Positions 30,761-41,903 of a stretch of 45,110 nucleotides of DNA are shown piece after piece. Source of the stretch: Actinomycetota bacterium. GTDB lineage: Bacteria; Actinomycetota; CADDZG01; JAHWKV01. Every line of letters starts with the position of its first letter. Positions within the stretch are counted from its first letter, which is position 1. A program made the position numbers and the translations under genes. The notes below the pieces were generated by a model that did not search any database, had not been told where the DNA came from, and worked only from the letters and a program-made list of their open reading frames with translations. The DNA is taken from NCBI GenBank assembly GCA_035759705.1, contig DASTUJ010000175.1:1-45110 (forward strand), read 5' to 3'.

Positions 30761-33700
30761 CTATGCCGGGGACGGTTCCGGTGTTGTTTCCGGCTCCGCC
30801 GGCTGGGGAGGGATCTCCACGTCGGCGGCGAACGGTGACAGCAGGAAGGAGAACCTGGCCACCTGGGGCGCCCACTCCTGGTAGGGGCGGATGGTGGTCT
30901 GCTTCACCTTGGGCAGCAGGTCCTTGAGAGTTGTAGCGATCTCGTCCCACGCCGGTCTGTCGGCCGGGGGGATGGACGCCAGCAGGGCATTCTCGGCCAC
31001 GATTGTCGTTCCGCTGTAGTAGTAGTTGGGTGCGAGCCCCTCGACAAACTCCTTCCACGATCCGCCGGCCGGCCGGTGGAGCAGGCCGCCGAGCCTTATG
31101 TCGCCTCCGTCGGGCCGGGCAGTGATGATGTGGCCCAGGATCTTCGGGTGCGCGGTCAGGATCGCAAGGAGCTGGGCCACCGCCTGGTACTCGCCGGGGT
31201 GCTTCTCGGTGCCGAGGAACTCGGAAGCTTCCTCGACGCTGCGGGCGGAGCGCAGCATGCGGTAGAGGTTGAACATCCGCTTGGCCGACCTGGGGGTCCT
31301 GACCAGGTCGCCAAGCTCATCGAGGAACTCGAGCTCCCGGTCGGTGAGCGGCTGGATGACGGGTTGTTTGCCGGTGGCGAGGTTGTCGACCGCGGAGCCC
31401 TCCTGGCCGGTGAGCGGCACCGCTGCGGCGGCGATGGTGGCTGCAGCCTGTGCGGCGTCCGTGGCGGCGGGAGCCTGCTCGTGTGTTGCAGGAGCAGCCT
31501 CCGCAGTGGGTTCCTGGGGTTTTGTCTCGACTGGTTGCGCCGGCTGAGCCTCCTCCGGGGCCGGGCTTTCCGATGGGACGGGTGCCGGGTCCGCCTGAAC
31601 GACGGCTTCGACGGACGGGGCTGCCGGCTCGGAGGATAAATCCGGGCTGGGGGCCTGTTTGGAGGTGCCGTAAGCCATGACCCTCAGCAGCTTGGAGAAT
31701 CCCTTCTTGTCCATGGCGGGCAGCACCAAAGGGATGTTGAAGATCTTCTCCAGGTAGTCGTTGGGGGTCGAGCCCCGGAACCCATCCTGTTCGACCTCGT
31801 CCGAAGCCCCCATGATCCCCTGGTACCGCAGCCGGAGGGAACGCTGGAGCCAGCGGGGGTCGACTCCAACCACGACGACGAACAGGTTCATCGCCAGCAA
31901 CAGGTGGACCGCCTGCAGAACGTCGACCACCTGGGCGGGCTCGCAGCGGTCGAGGTCGTCGATGTACAGGACAATTCGGTCGAGCGGAGGCGGCTGGACG
32001 GCCTGGTCGGTGGCCGGCAGCGGGGTGTCCCGCTCCTTGGTCCAGGAGGCGATGAGCGCCACCAGCTGTTCGAAGTCCTTCCGGATCATCGATACGATGC
32101 CGAGCTGCTGCTGGTACTCGGCGCTGGCGGCCCGTTCCGCCAGAAACGCGTAGAGGCGGGAACCCGGGTTGAGCTCGGCCAGCTCCCGGCCGAGCTGCCC
32201 CACCTTTGCGACGACCTCGTCGAGCTGGGCGCTTGCGACCTGGACCCCAGCCTCGGCGGCCTGAAGCTCGCCGATCTTGTCCTTCAGTTCGTTGCTCGTC
32301 GCCGTCCGTTTCAGCTCGCGGGCTTTGACCATCCCGCTCTGCAGGGCGACCATGCCCTGACGGAGCCCGGACAGGAACTTCGTCACACTCGTCGCGGCCG
32401 CGGCGATCGCAGCGAGACCGGCCCATTTGAACTCCACCTGATCGGCGATCAGTACCGCTCCCACCCCCAGGAGTAGCAGGAGCACCAAAGTCACAGCCCG
32501 CCCGGTAGACCACTTGGCCGAGGCAAGCAGCTGCCAGGTTGAGCGGGCGTCCCGGTGGGTGCCGGAAAGCTCGTCGGCCAGCCGCTGGATTTCGTCCTCC
32601 TTGTTCAGACCGAGCTTGTCGGCGGCCACGTCGAGCTGCTTTTTGACCTCGGGATCGGCCCACAGAGCCTTGGCTACTCCGATGGCCGACGCCTCGTGGT
32701 TCGCCCTTTCCGCCTCTAGCTCACCGCGGAGCTCCTCGGCCCGGGCCCGGGCCTGGGCGGTGCTCTCCTCGAGCTCCTTGCGCTTGTTGAGGGTGCGGCC
32801 CAGCTCCTCCCGCAGTTTGTCGCGCCGGTCGGAGTTGGGGTCGGCGACGCCGTCCCGGCCCGCCAGCTGCTCGAAGATCTCGTCGGCGAGGCTGGCCCAC
32901 AGGTTGGCGTCCGAGTAGTGCCAGGCGTTGAAGTTGATGTGGACGACGTCCGAGAGAAAGGTCGAGCCCGGCTCGCCCGAGCGGGAGGTGAGTTCGCCGA
33001 TCTCCTGCTGCAGGAGCCTCATGAAGTAGCTCTTGCCGGTGCCCCACTCCCCGAACAGCCCGACCGACAGCGGCATCGGGGTGTTGCGGTCGGCGATGGC
33101 GAGGGCGAGCATCGAGACGTAGATCTGGACATCCAGCTCGTCGACGAATTTGGTGGCGCCGTCGAGGGAGGGGACCGCGTCGCCGCTGAGGCCCCCGCTG
33201 AGGAGGAAGTTGGCGGGTTCCGAGGTTTCCTCGGGGCCCGGCTCGGGTTCGGTGGGCGGCTCGGCCGCCTCCGGGCTGGCGAGATGCTCGTCCGGCGGAG
33301 CAGGTAGATCGAGGGCGGCGGCCCACCAGGGGGGCCACGGCTCTGAAGAGGTGTTGGGACGAACTGCCTGGATGGCCAGGCCCAGCCGGGACTGCAGCTC
33401 CTCGCCCGAGATACCCAGTACCAGAGGAATGGCACCGGAAAGAACCTCCACCCGGCCCGAGACGCAAGCGACCAGCAGGTGGACGACACCGACGGTCGAG
33501 CTGTGATCCACCGCCGCCATCTCGGCCGATGTGCCCAGGATCTGGGGCAGCGGCCACCTCATAATCCGTCCAAAGTTCACCGGGGCCGGGTCCAGAAGGC
33601 TGAAGTCGCTGATGGTCCCGGCGGAACCGGCCAAGCGGCGGAGCGCCGCGTCCCGTTCGGCGTACGGGCGCGAGCTCTCCAAGCCGGGCAGTTGATCGGT

Positions 33701-34333
33701 GAAAGCCACTGCGACGGCATCCCGGTTGGCGTCGACTGCGATCTTGAGTGCCGCCACCAGAACCGCTGGAGGTCCCGGTACCCGTTCGGGGTTGTTGCCC
33801 ACCAGCCTGGCGGCGAGGGTCATCACCTCGGCGGCAGTCGGGCTCAGTAGATGGTCGCCGATTCTGACCGGCATCAACAAGGCCCTCGTTGCTGCGTCCA
33901 GGACCCCGGTTGCCGGCAGACCCTCGTTGTTCTGGAACCGCTTGACGGCGGACTCGGTTCCGGAGCTGTAGATGCCGTTCGGCGCGCCGGAGATCAGTCC
34001 CGCCGAGGCGAGGGCTTCCTGGAGCTCCGCCACGTCGGGTCCTTCGCTGGCGCCGTGCAGCATCCGGCGCAGCGGGAAATCGCGGAGAAACTGGGCTCCG
34101 TCCCTCTCGCTCAGTGCCCGCCAGGTCGGGGGGCCCGTCATCCCGTCATCCGGAAATCCCACCTCAAGCTGGAACGCCCTGATGGCGGCCACCGTCTTCG
34201 GGCCGTAAACGCCGTCCACCGGGCCCGGGTCGTATCCGGCGTTGAAGAGGGCGGTCTGTAGGTTGGTGACGTCCTCGCCCTGGCTGGCCGGACGCAACTC
34301 CCTCGGCTCTTCGGGCGTGACCAGTTCAGACAT
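30761..34333 (-). CDS. Large KAP-family P-loop NTPase with peptidoglycan-binding-like repeats
   Basis: This is a 1190-residue product. Residues about 17-73 and 95-153 are two PG_binding_1-like repeats (LQTALFNAGYDPGPVDGVYG, then VAELQEALASAGLISGAPNG). Residues about 160-325 weakly resemble a Clp N-terminal repeat (VGVVHLLVACVSGRVEVLSG). An acidic Pro/Glu linker follows. The KAP NTPase occupies about 395-1150: Walker A GLFGEWGTGKSYFMRLL (428-435), VHINFNAWHYSDANLW (464-479), a coiled coil (about 505-545), two membrane segments (612-630 and 636-655), a second coiled coil, Walker B RIVLYIDDLDRCEP (786-799), then VVVVGVDPRWL. An Ala/Pro/Glu-rich insertion (about 885-985) is present. There is no signal peptide, so the wall-binding repeats would be cytoplasmic. 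It is divergent from pcrA. Confidence 0.85.
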   Translation of the reverse strand: MSELVTPEEPRELRPASQGEDVTNLQTALFNAGYDPGPVDGVYGPKTVAAIRAFQLEVGFPDDGMTGPPTWRALSERDGAQFLRDFPLRRMLHGASEGPDVAELQEALASAGLISGAPNGIYSSGTESAVKRFQNNEGLPATGVLDAATRALLMPVRIGDHLLSPTAAEVMTLAARLVGNNPERVPGPPAVLVAALKIAVDANRDAVAVAFTDQLPGLESSRPYAERDAALRRLAGSAGTISDFSLLDPAPVNFGRIMRWPLPQILGTSAEMAAVDHSSTVGVVHLLVACVSGRVEVLSGAIPLVLGISGEELQSRLGLAIQAVRPNTSSEPWPPWWAAALDLPAPPDEHLASPEAAEPPTEPEPGPEETSEPANFLLSGGLSGDAVPSLDGATKFVDELDVQIYVSMLALAIADRNTPMPLSVGLFGEWGTGKSYFMRLLQQEIGELTSRSGEPGSTFLSDVVHINFNAWHYSDANLWASLADEIFEQLAGRDGVADPNSDRRDKLREELGRTLNKRKELEESTAQARARAEELRGELEAERANHEASAIGVAKALWADPEVKKQLDVAADKLGLNKEDEIQRLADELSGTHRDARSTWQLLASAKWSTGRAVTLVLLLLLGVGAVLIADQVEFKWAGLAAIAAAATSVTKFLSGLRQGMVALQSGMVKARELKRTATSNELKDKIGELQAAEAGVQVASAQLDEVVAKVGQLGRELAELNPGSRLYAFLAERAASAEYQQQLGIVSMIRKDFEQLVALIASWTKERDTPLPATDQAVQPPPLDRIVLYIDDLDRCEPAQVVDVLQAVHLLLAMNLFVVVVGVDPRWLQRSLRLRYQGIMGASDEVEQDGFRGSTPNDYLEKIFNIPLVLPAMDKKGFSKLLRVMAYGTSKQAPSPDLSSEPAAPSVEAVVQADPAPVPSESPAPEEAQPAQPVETKPQEPTAEAAPATHEQAPAATDAAQAAATIAAAAVPLTGQEGSAVDNLATGKQPVIQPLTDRELEFLDELGDLVRTPRSAKRMFNLYRMLRSARSVEEASEFLGTEKHPGEYQAVAQLLAILTAHPKILGHIITARPDGGDIRLGGLLHRPAGGSWKEFVEGLAPNYYYSGTTIVAENALLASIPPADRPAWDEIATTLKDLLPKVKQTTIRPYQEWAPQVARFSFLLSPFAADVEIPPQPAEPETTPEPSPA

Positions 34334-34402
34334 CGCAGGCGGCTTTCACTCTTCGACGAATCATAGTTTCCCGTTTCCCACCCGGCGGTCACCTCTCCGA
34401 GG

Positions 34403-34408
34403 GATAAT
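34403..34408 (+). promoter_or_regulatory. Probable -10 element of a leaderless pcrA transcript
   Basis: GATAAT ends 6 bases before the GTG start at 34415. The divergent KAP gene has TATGAT on the other strand within the same 81-base gap. Confidence 0.45.
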
Positions 34409-34414
34409 TACAAG

Positions 34415-36663
<2,249 letters not shown>

Positions 36664-36667
<4 letters not shown>

Positions 36668-38094
36668 TCGGAGCCGGCTTCCGGCGCCCCGGGTTCGCCT
36701 GAAGGCCTCCTGCGACGCAACGACAGGACCAGCGCCAGCGCCAGAAGTGCAGATCCCACGGCGATCAACGCCTTCGGTGCGATCGACGCGAAAGCCGAGC
36801 GTTCGGGCACTTCGCCGGCGAGCTCCTCGGTAACTGTCCACTTCGCGTCCATGCCGACCTCCACACCCGCGAGCGACCGGAGGTTCTCGGGAACCGCCTC
36901 CAGCAGCTCGGGCGGAATCTTGTGGACGTTCCCGGTGAGGTTGGCGGTTGCGTCGACCTCGGAGCTGATGAGCACCCCGGTCTCCCGGTCGACCACCGAC
37001 CGGTGGTTGAGCTGCACCGGCCCCTGTAGGTTGAGGGAGACGACGCCTTCGTTCTGGGCCGGGTTGTTGCACGCGGCCAGCCCGAGGAGCGTCATCAGGC
37101 AGGCGATCACCATCCGGGTTCCACGGCGTGACCGCCTCCGGGCCCTCTCCGGCCGCCTCCGCTGCGCCGGGATGGCTTTCAGCGGCAGGGGCGGCATGAG
37201 CGACTCGTAGGTCGACCCCTCGGGGAACAGGGCGCTGAAGATCGTTCCGGCGAAAAAGTCGTTGGGAACCGGCTTCTGTTTGCCCTGCAACGCCTCCACC
37301 GCGTTGTCCATCGCTCGGACCCGGAGCATCCCGTCGTTCGATACGTGGACGCCTTTGACCCTGACCACGTCCCGGCCCTCCTCTGTTGCAGGGCCCTCCA
37401 CCGTTATCGACCCGTCGACGGTCCGGTGCCCGAGCGACCAGCCCGAGGGCAGCGCCGCGGTGTCGGTGAAGCTCTCGCCGTCCTGGTAGTCGTCCGATGG
37501 GATGACCGGGTTCAGCAGGTGGGACCAGATCGCCAGGTCGACCATTCGGATGGCTCCCGGGTCGCCGAATGCCGAGATCGCCTCGGCGTCGGTCAGGTCG
37601 GGGTCCCCGTTTGAGTCCTCCTTCAAGATCACCTGCATCTGGCCGGACTCAGGCCGCAGCTGAAGCTCGCGGCCCAGGGCGGACTCCTCCTCGGCTTCCG
37701 CCAGGAACCCCTCCGCTTTGGCCTCGGTGACCTCAACCGTCACCAGCGGGCCGTCGTCGTCCTCGGTGACGCTCTCGGTGAGGACCAGTTCCAGGGTCCC
37801 GCTCACGGGGTCGGCCGCCTGGGGGCCTTTCGGCTGCAGGTTCTGCGTCACCTCGACCCGGTAGGAGAGCTCGTCGCCGTCGGAGTAGGCCCGGGCGTTG
37901 CCGCCTGCCATCTTCCGGGCCATGCCGGGCAGCGCCACCTCTTCGTGGTGGCCGGCCTCCGTCGTGGGAGCGGGGGCGTCGACGGGCCCGCTGTGGGGGG
38001 TTTCGTCCGCCCGGGCCGCGCCCATCGACGAGCCGAGGGCCAGAAGCGTCGCCACCAGGGCGGCCAGCATCCGGGTCCCCAACGTCAGGGCCAC
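36664..38094 (-). CDS. Secreted protein with an internal lipoprotein-type signal and C-terminal anchor (possible gene fusion)
   Basis: This 476-residue product starts at GTG 38094, three bases after the hemD stop. A signal peptide (MLAALVATLLALGSSMGAAR/A) leads a beta-rich domain (DELSYRVEVTQNLQPKGPQA, then VSGTLELVLTESVTEDDDGP). At residues 312-327 comes an Arg-rich run, then at 328-342 a hydrophobic segment with a lipobox-like site (LMTLLGLAAC, Cys342). A second beta segment (GPVQLNHRSVVDRETGVLIS) and a C-terminal membrane anchor (IAVGSALLALALVLSLRRRR) complete it. The inner part would make a normal 149-residue lipoprotein if translated from ATG 37113. It is therefore either a fusion of two envelope genes or one protein with an odd insertion. 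No family is firmly recognised. Confidence 0.65.
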
Positions 38095-38096
38095 AA

Positions 38097-38966
38097 CTAA
38101 GCCGCTCCGGGGGAGCCGGCTTTGGCCAGAACCTGCTCCCGGGCCGCGGCCAGGGACCTGAGCAGCGCTCCGAGCCGGGGCGGGCTGGCGACCAGGCCCG
38201 GCGCCAGGCCCCGTTCCTCGAGGGAGACCGACGCCACCGACCCAACCGACGCCAGGAACACCCGGTTCTGCAAAGCGTCCTGAAGTTCCTGCTCCCGGCC
38301 GATGTCGCGGGCGACCTGGAACAGGTTGCGCACCTGGGGGGCGCTGGTGATCACCAGCGCGTGGACCCGCCCTGCGGCCAGCTCCCGGACCAGGTGGTTC
38401 GCCGGCCCCCGGTCGGCCGGGATCTCCCAGTGGTAGGTGGCCAGCTCGACGACCCGGGCTCCCGCCTGCTCCAGCGGGTCGGTCAGGCCGGGGACGCGCT
38501 CGCCGTGGCGTTGGACCGCCACCACCTCGCCCCCGGCGACCCTGTCCTGCATCCAGGCTGCGATCTCCCTGGAGGTCTCGCCCTCCGGCACCCACTCCGG
38601 GGTCAGCCCGAAGCCGCGCAGCGCCGACGACGCCTTCTGCCCCCGCGCCACCACCCGGGCCCGGCCCAGCGCGGCGAGAAGCGGGTCCAGCAGGTCGTGG
38701 TCCCCGGCGATCGCAAACCATCGTTTGGTGCCCACGCCGGTCAGGTGGACCGACCAGCCGGCGGGGGAGTCGATCACCTCGCGGGTGGCTGCGAGCACCG
38801 GGGCCGGGTCGTCGACCTCGACCTCCTCAACCGTGGGGCCCAGCAGCGGGATCCCGCCCCACCGTTCGATCAGCTTGGCGGTCTCGGTCGCCCTCCGGCC
38901 GGCGGGAACGCCCACGACCATGCCCGCAAGGCCCCCCGGCACGGGTTGTTCAGACTCAGAGCTCAA
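38097..38966 (-). CDS. hemD: Uroporphyrinogen-III synthase (HemD-like)
   Basis: This 289-residue product starts at a TTG. The bilobed pattern of HemD is recognisable: GMVVGVPAGRRATETAKLIE, TGVGTKRWFAIAG, RARVVARGQKASSALRGFGL, VVAVQRHGERVPGLTDPLEQ, VHALVITSAPQVRNLFQVAR and FLASVGSVASVSLEERGLAP. HemD closes the tetrapyrrole ring of uroporphyrinogen III. No other heme gene is adjacent, so this could also be a HemD-like regulatory paralogue. The TTG lies 9 bases after TAGGAC, similar to other promoters here. The secreted-protein gene downstream starts three bases after its stop. Confidence 0.82.
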   Translation of the reverse strand: MSSESEQPVPGGLAGMVVGVPAGRRATETAKLIERWGGIPLLGPTVEEVEVDDPAPVLAATREVIDSPAGWSVHLTGVGTKRWFAIAGDHDLLDPLLAALGRARVVARGQKASSALRGFGLTPEWVPEGETSREIAAWMQDRVAGGEVVAVQRHGERVPGLTDPLEQAGARVVELATYHWEIPADRGPANHLVRELAAGRVHALVITSAPQVRNLFQVARDIGREQELQDALQNRVFLASVGSVASVSLEERGLAPGLVASPPRLGALLRSLAAAREQVLAKAGSPGAA

Positions 38967-39031
38967 CGCAGTCGTGTCCTAACGGTCGTGGTGGGCAGTC
39001 CATTTTAGGGGGCTTGGGGATGTAGGCCGGG

Positions 39032-39037
39032 TAGACT
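39032..39037 (+). promoter_or_regulatory. Probable -10 element of a leaderless HD-domain gene transcript
   Basis: TAGACT ends 7 bases before the ATG at 39045. No ribosome-binding site is seen. Confidence 0.45.
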
Positions 39038-39044
39038 TTTTGCC

Positions 39045-39623
39045 ATGACACTGGACGAGGCCCGGGCCCTCATGCACGAGTGGGTCTCGAGCGAGGCTCT
39101 CCGCATCCACATGGAGGCGGTGTCGGTCTGCGTCGGAGCCTACGCCGACCGCCTCGACCCCGACGACGCCGAACGCTGGCGGGTCGCCGCCCTGCTCCAC
39201 GACTTCGACTACGAACGCTTCCCGACCCTGGGCGACCACCCGTTCGTGGGCGTCAAGGAGCTAGAGCGCCTGGGGGTGGACGAGGATATTCGCAACGCAA
39301 TCCTCGGACACGCCGACTTCAGCGGGGTTCCCCGGGAGTCCCCGATGTCCATAGCCCTCTACGCCTGCGACGAGCTGGCCGGCTTCATCGTCGCCTGCTG
39401 CAAGGTCCGGCCGAACGGGATCGGGGACCTGGAGCCCAAGAGCGTCAAGAAGAAGCTGAAAGACAAGGCCTTCGCCGCCGCGGTCAACCGGGAGGACATC
39501 TCCCGGGGGTTCAACGAGCTGGGCCCGGTCTGCGGGGAGCCCGACCCGGCCGCGTTCGGCACCCAGCACATCCAGACCTGCATCGACGCCCTTCGGGGTG
39601 AAAGGGAGCGGCTGGGGCTCTAG
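39045..39623 (+). CDS. HD-domain hydrolase
   Basis: This 192-residue product has HD-superfamily features: IHMEAVSVCVGAYADRL (first His), RVAALLHDFDYERFP with the HD pair, the second His in LGDHPFVG, and LGHADFSGVPRESPMSIALY, then CDELAGFIVACC with a further Asp ligand. Proteins of this kind are metal-dependent phosphohydrolases on nucleotides or related substrates. The exact substrate is unknown. It is cytoplasmic with no extra domain. Its stop overlaps the stop of the convergent Rieske gene by three bases. Confidence 0.85.
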   Translation: MTLDEARALMHEWVSSEALRIHMEAVSVCVGAYADRLDPDDAERWRVAALLHDFDYERFPTLGDHPFVGVKELERLGVDEDIRNAILGHADFSGVPRESPMSIALYACDELAGFIVACCKVRPNGIGDLEPKSVKKKLKDKAFAAAVNREDISRGFNELGPVCGEPDPAAFGTQHIQTCIDALRGERERLGL

Positions 39624-39928
39624 ATCTCGACCTGGATCTCGTCGCCGACGACCTTGACCGGGTAGGTCAGGATCGCCTCCGGAGGGGGGCCGTCGAGAAC
39701 CTCGCCGGTGGTGATGTCGTACTCGCCGTCGTGGCAGGGGCAGATGATGGTGGTGCCGCTCAGGTCTCCATCGGCCAGCGAGCAGTGCTCGTGGGTGCAG
39801 GTGTCGTCGAAGGCGTAGTACTGGTCGCCGACCACCGCGATGGAGATGAGCTGGCCGTCGACGTCGAACTGCTTGACCTCGACCTCCTCCATGTCGCCGA
39901 CCGTGGTTACCGGAACAAAATCACTCAT
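39620..39928 (-). CDS. Rieske [2Fe-2S] ferredoxin-type protein
   Basis: This 102-residue product contains the Rieske cluster motifs CTHEHCSLADG (Cys-x-His) and ICPCHDGEYDITTGEVLDGP (Cys-x2-His), with the surrounding pattern AFDDTCTHE and the Pro-rich end GPPPEAILTYPVKVVGDEI. Such small Rieske ferredoxins pass electrons to oxygenases. No oxygenase is adjacent here. The ATG at 39928 overlaps the end of the MOSC gene and is preceded by GGGAGGGTGAGG, indicating coupling to it. Confidence 0.92.
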   Translation of the reverse strand: MSDFVPVTTVGDMEEVEVKQFDVDGQLISIAVVGDQYYAFDDTCTHEHCSLADGDLSGTTIICPCHDGEYDITTGEVLDGPPPEAILTYPVKVVGDEIQVEI

Positions 39929-40649
39929 CCTCACCCTCCCGACTGTCCCCTGCTGGGATATTAGGTGAAGGCGCCTCGTCGCTCCAAGGGTATTTTGGCG
40001 GGAGATTGAGGGCGCCCAGGACCTCGGCCCACTCGTCGGGGGTCGGTTCCTCCGGGATGAGCGCCATGAACAGTCGGGAAAGCTCCGGGTCGGTGTTGTT
40101 GAGGAAGGCGATCATGCCGACGCTGACTGGGTGCGACGGCCGCGAGACGACCTCGATGGTGTCGCCGGCGCCGACGTCGCCCTCACGGACGATGGCCAGG
40201 TAGGCGCCGGCCCGCCCGGCGTTTTTGAACCGCCGGACGAAATATGGTTCGCCCATCTTGGCCGCCAGCTTCCAGCAGGGCGTCCGCGGCTGGGTGACCG
40301 CCAGCAGGGCGGTCCCGACTGCCCACCGCTCGCCGATCAGGGCGTCGACGGCCGATATGCCCTCGATCGTCAGGTTCTCCCCGAAGGTAGCCGGGGGGAG
40401 CGACCTGCCCAGCTCCCGCTCCCACCAGGCGTAGTCCTCCACGGTGTACGAGTAGACCGCCTTGTAGGGGCCCCCGTGGAACCGGCGGTCGGCCTGGACG
40501 TCGCCCTCGACCGAGTTGCCGGACAGCCGCACCCGGCCCTCGACCGGCTCCTTGAATATGCCGGTTTTGTGGGGCTTGCCGCGCAGCTCCAGCTCGCGGA
40601 CCTGCCCGACGTTGACGGACCGGACCACGCCCTTGCCGTTGCTTTCCAT
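39921..40649 (-). CDS. MOSC-domain protein, YiiM-like
   Basis: This 242-residue product has the motifs VVRSVNVGQVRELELRGKPH, RLSGNSVEGDVQADRRFHGG, AVYSYTVEDYAWWERELG, FGENLTIEGISAVDALIGER and VTQPRTPCWKLAAKMG, matching the YiiM type of MOSC proteins. The conserved cysteine in RTPCWKL is the expected cofactor-contact residue. YiiM-type proteins use a molybdenum cofactor to reduce N-hydroxylated compounds. Pairing with the Rieske protein downstream would provide electrons, which is an inference. The ATG at 40649 lies 6 bases after TACTAT. Confidence 0.9.
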   Translation of the reverse strand: MESNGKGVVRSVNVGQVRELELRGKPHKTGIFKEPVEGRVRLSGNSVEGDVQADRRFHGGPYKAVYSYTVEDYAWWERELGRSLPPATFGENLTIEGISAVDALIGERWAVGTALLAVTQPRTPCWKLAAKMGEPYFVRRFKNAGRAGAYLAIVREGDVGAGDTIEVVSRPSHPVSVGMIAFLNNTDPELSRLFMALIPEEPTPDEWAEVLGALNLPPKYPWSDEAPSPNIPAGDSREGEDE

Positions 40650-40655
40650 GCATAG

Positions 40656-40687
40656 ATAGTAGTTGCGGCTACGACCCTAGTTAGGAT
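40656..40687. promoter_or_regulatory. Divergent pair of leaderless-type -10 elements
   Basis: The minus-strand TACTAT (40661-40656) serves the MOSC gene with 6 bases to its ATG; the plus-strand TAGGAT (40682-40687) serves the MFS gene with 7 bases to its GTG. The two start codons are only 45 bases apart, so the two promoters must overlap. Confidence 0.45.
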
Positions 40688-40694
40688 TCGGCGG

Positions 40695-41903
40695 GTGAGC
40701 GAAGAGGTGTACCTGCCGGAGCCTGCGTCGTGGATGAGCCCGGGGGTCGCGGGGATCGGCCTGGCCAGCTTTTTCTCCGACGCAGGCCATGAGATCTCCA
40801 CCGCCCTGCTGCCCGACCTGCTGACGGTAACCCTCGGAGCGCCGGCCTCGGTCCTGGGGTTGATCGAGGGCATCTCGGACGGGGCAGCCGGCGCGGCGAA
40901 GCTGGCCGGCGGCGCCCTGGCCGACGACCCGTCACGGCGCCGCTCGATAGCCATAGGCGGCTACTCGACGACCGCGGTCCTGGTGAGCGTCTCCGCCGCT
41001 GCGACGGCTGCCTGGCAGGTCGGCGTCCTCCGGGCCGGGGCCTGGGCCGCCCGGGGCGCCAGGGGGCCTGCGCGCAATGCGATCCTGGCCGACCTGGTCC
41101 CGCCCGCAGCCTACGGACGGGCCTACGGTTTCGAGCGGGCAATGGACAACCTGGGAGCGATCGCCGGCCCCCTGCTGGCGATTCTGCTCGTGGGGCTGGT
41201 CGGGGTCCGGAACGCCATCGCCCTCTCGATCATTCCCGGCCTCCTGGCTGCCGCCTCCATCTACTACGCGGTCCGGCGGGTGCCCCGCGCGAGCCGCGGG
41301 AAACGGGAGCCGATCCGGCTCAAGATCCGCCCGGTGCTGCAGGGTCGGCTCGGCCGGGTGATGGTCGGAGTGACCGCGTTCGAGTTCGGCAACGTCGCCG
41401 CCACCCTGCTGATCCTCAGGGCGACCGAGTTGCTGCGCCCGGAGCACGGCCGCCAGGCCGCCACCCAGCTCGCGATCGGTCTTTATGTCGCCTACAACAC
41501 CGCAGCCACCCTGGCCAGCGTTCCGGCCGGGCGGATGAGCGACGCCAGGGGCACCACCAGGGTTCTCGCCCTCGGGGTGGCCCTGTTCGCCCTGGCCTAC
41601 CTGGGGTTTGCGGCCGGCGGCCCCAGTGTGGTGGCCCTGGCGCCGTGGTTTGTCGCCGCCGGGATCGGCATCGGGTTCGTGGAGACCTCGGAACACGCGG
41701 CGGTCGCCGCCCTGGCCCCGGAAGCGATCAGATCCTCGGCCTTCGGCTTGCTGGCGACGATCCAGAGCCTCGGCAACTTCGCCGCCAGCGCCATTGTCGG
41801 CGCGTTGTGGAGCGCAGCGTCGCCCCGGGTGGCGTTCCTCTACGTCTGTGCCTTCATGTTGATCTCGCTCGGTGCGATCTTCGCCACCCGGACTACCAGC
41901 TGA
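40695..41903 (+). CDS. Major facilitator superfamily transporter
   Basis: This 402-residue product has about 11-12 membrane segments. MFS hallmarks are the N-terminal loop FFSDAGHEISTALLPDLLTV, the motif-A-like KLAGGALADDPSRRRSIAIG and RMSDARGTTRVLALGVALF, and the helix RGPARNAILADLVPPAAYGR. The substrate is not recognisable from sequence; the GPARNAILADLVP stretch occurs in drug- or metabolite-efflux-type members. The GTG start fits the leaderless promoter at 40682-40687. Its 3' end overlaps the convergent ClpP-like gene by about 11 bases. Confidence 0.88.
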   Translation: MSEEVYLPEPASWMSPGVAGIGLASFFSDAGHEISTALLPDLLTVTLGAPASVLGLIEGISDGAAGAAKLAGGALADDPSRRRSIAIGGYSTTAVLVSVSAAATAAWQVGVLRAGAWAARGARGPARNAILADLVPPAAYGRAYGFERAMDNLGAIAGPLLAILLVGLVGVRNAIALSIIPGLLAAASIYYAVRRVPRASRGKREPIRLKIRPVLQGRLGRVMVGVTAFEFGNVAATLLILRATELLRPEHGRQAATQLAIGLYVAYNTAATLASVPAGRMSDARGTTRVLALGVALFALAYLGFAAGGPSVVALAPWFVAAGIGIGFVETSEHAAVAALAPEAIRSSAFGLLATIQSLGNFAASAIVGALWSAASPRVAFLYVCAFMLISLGAIFATRTTS

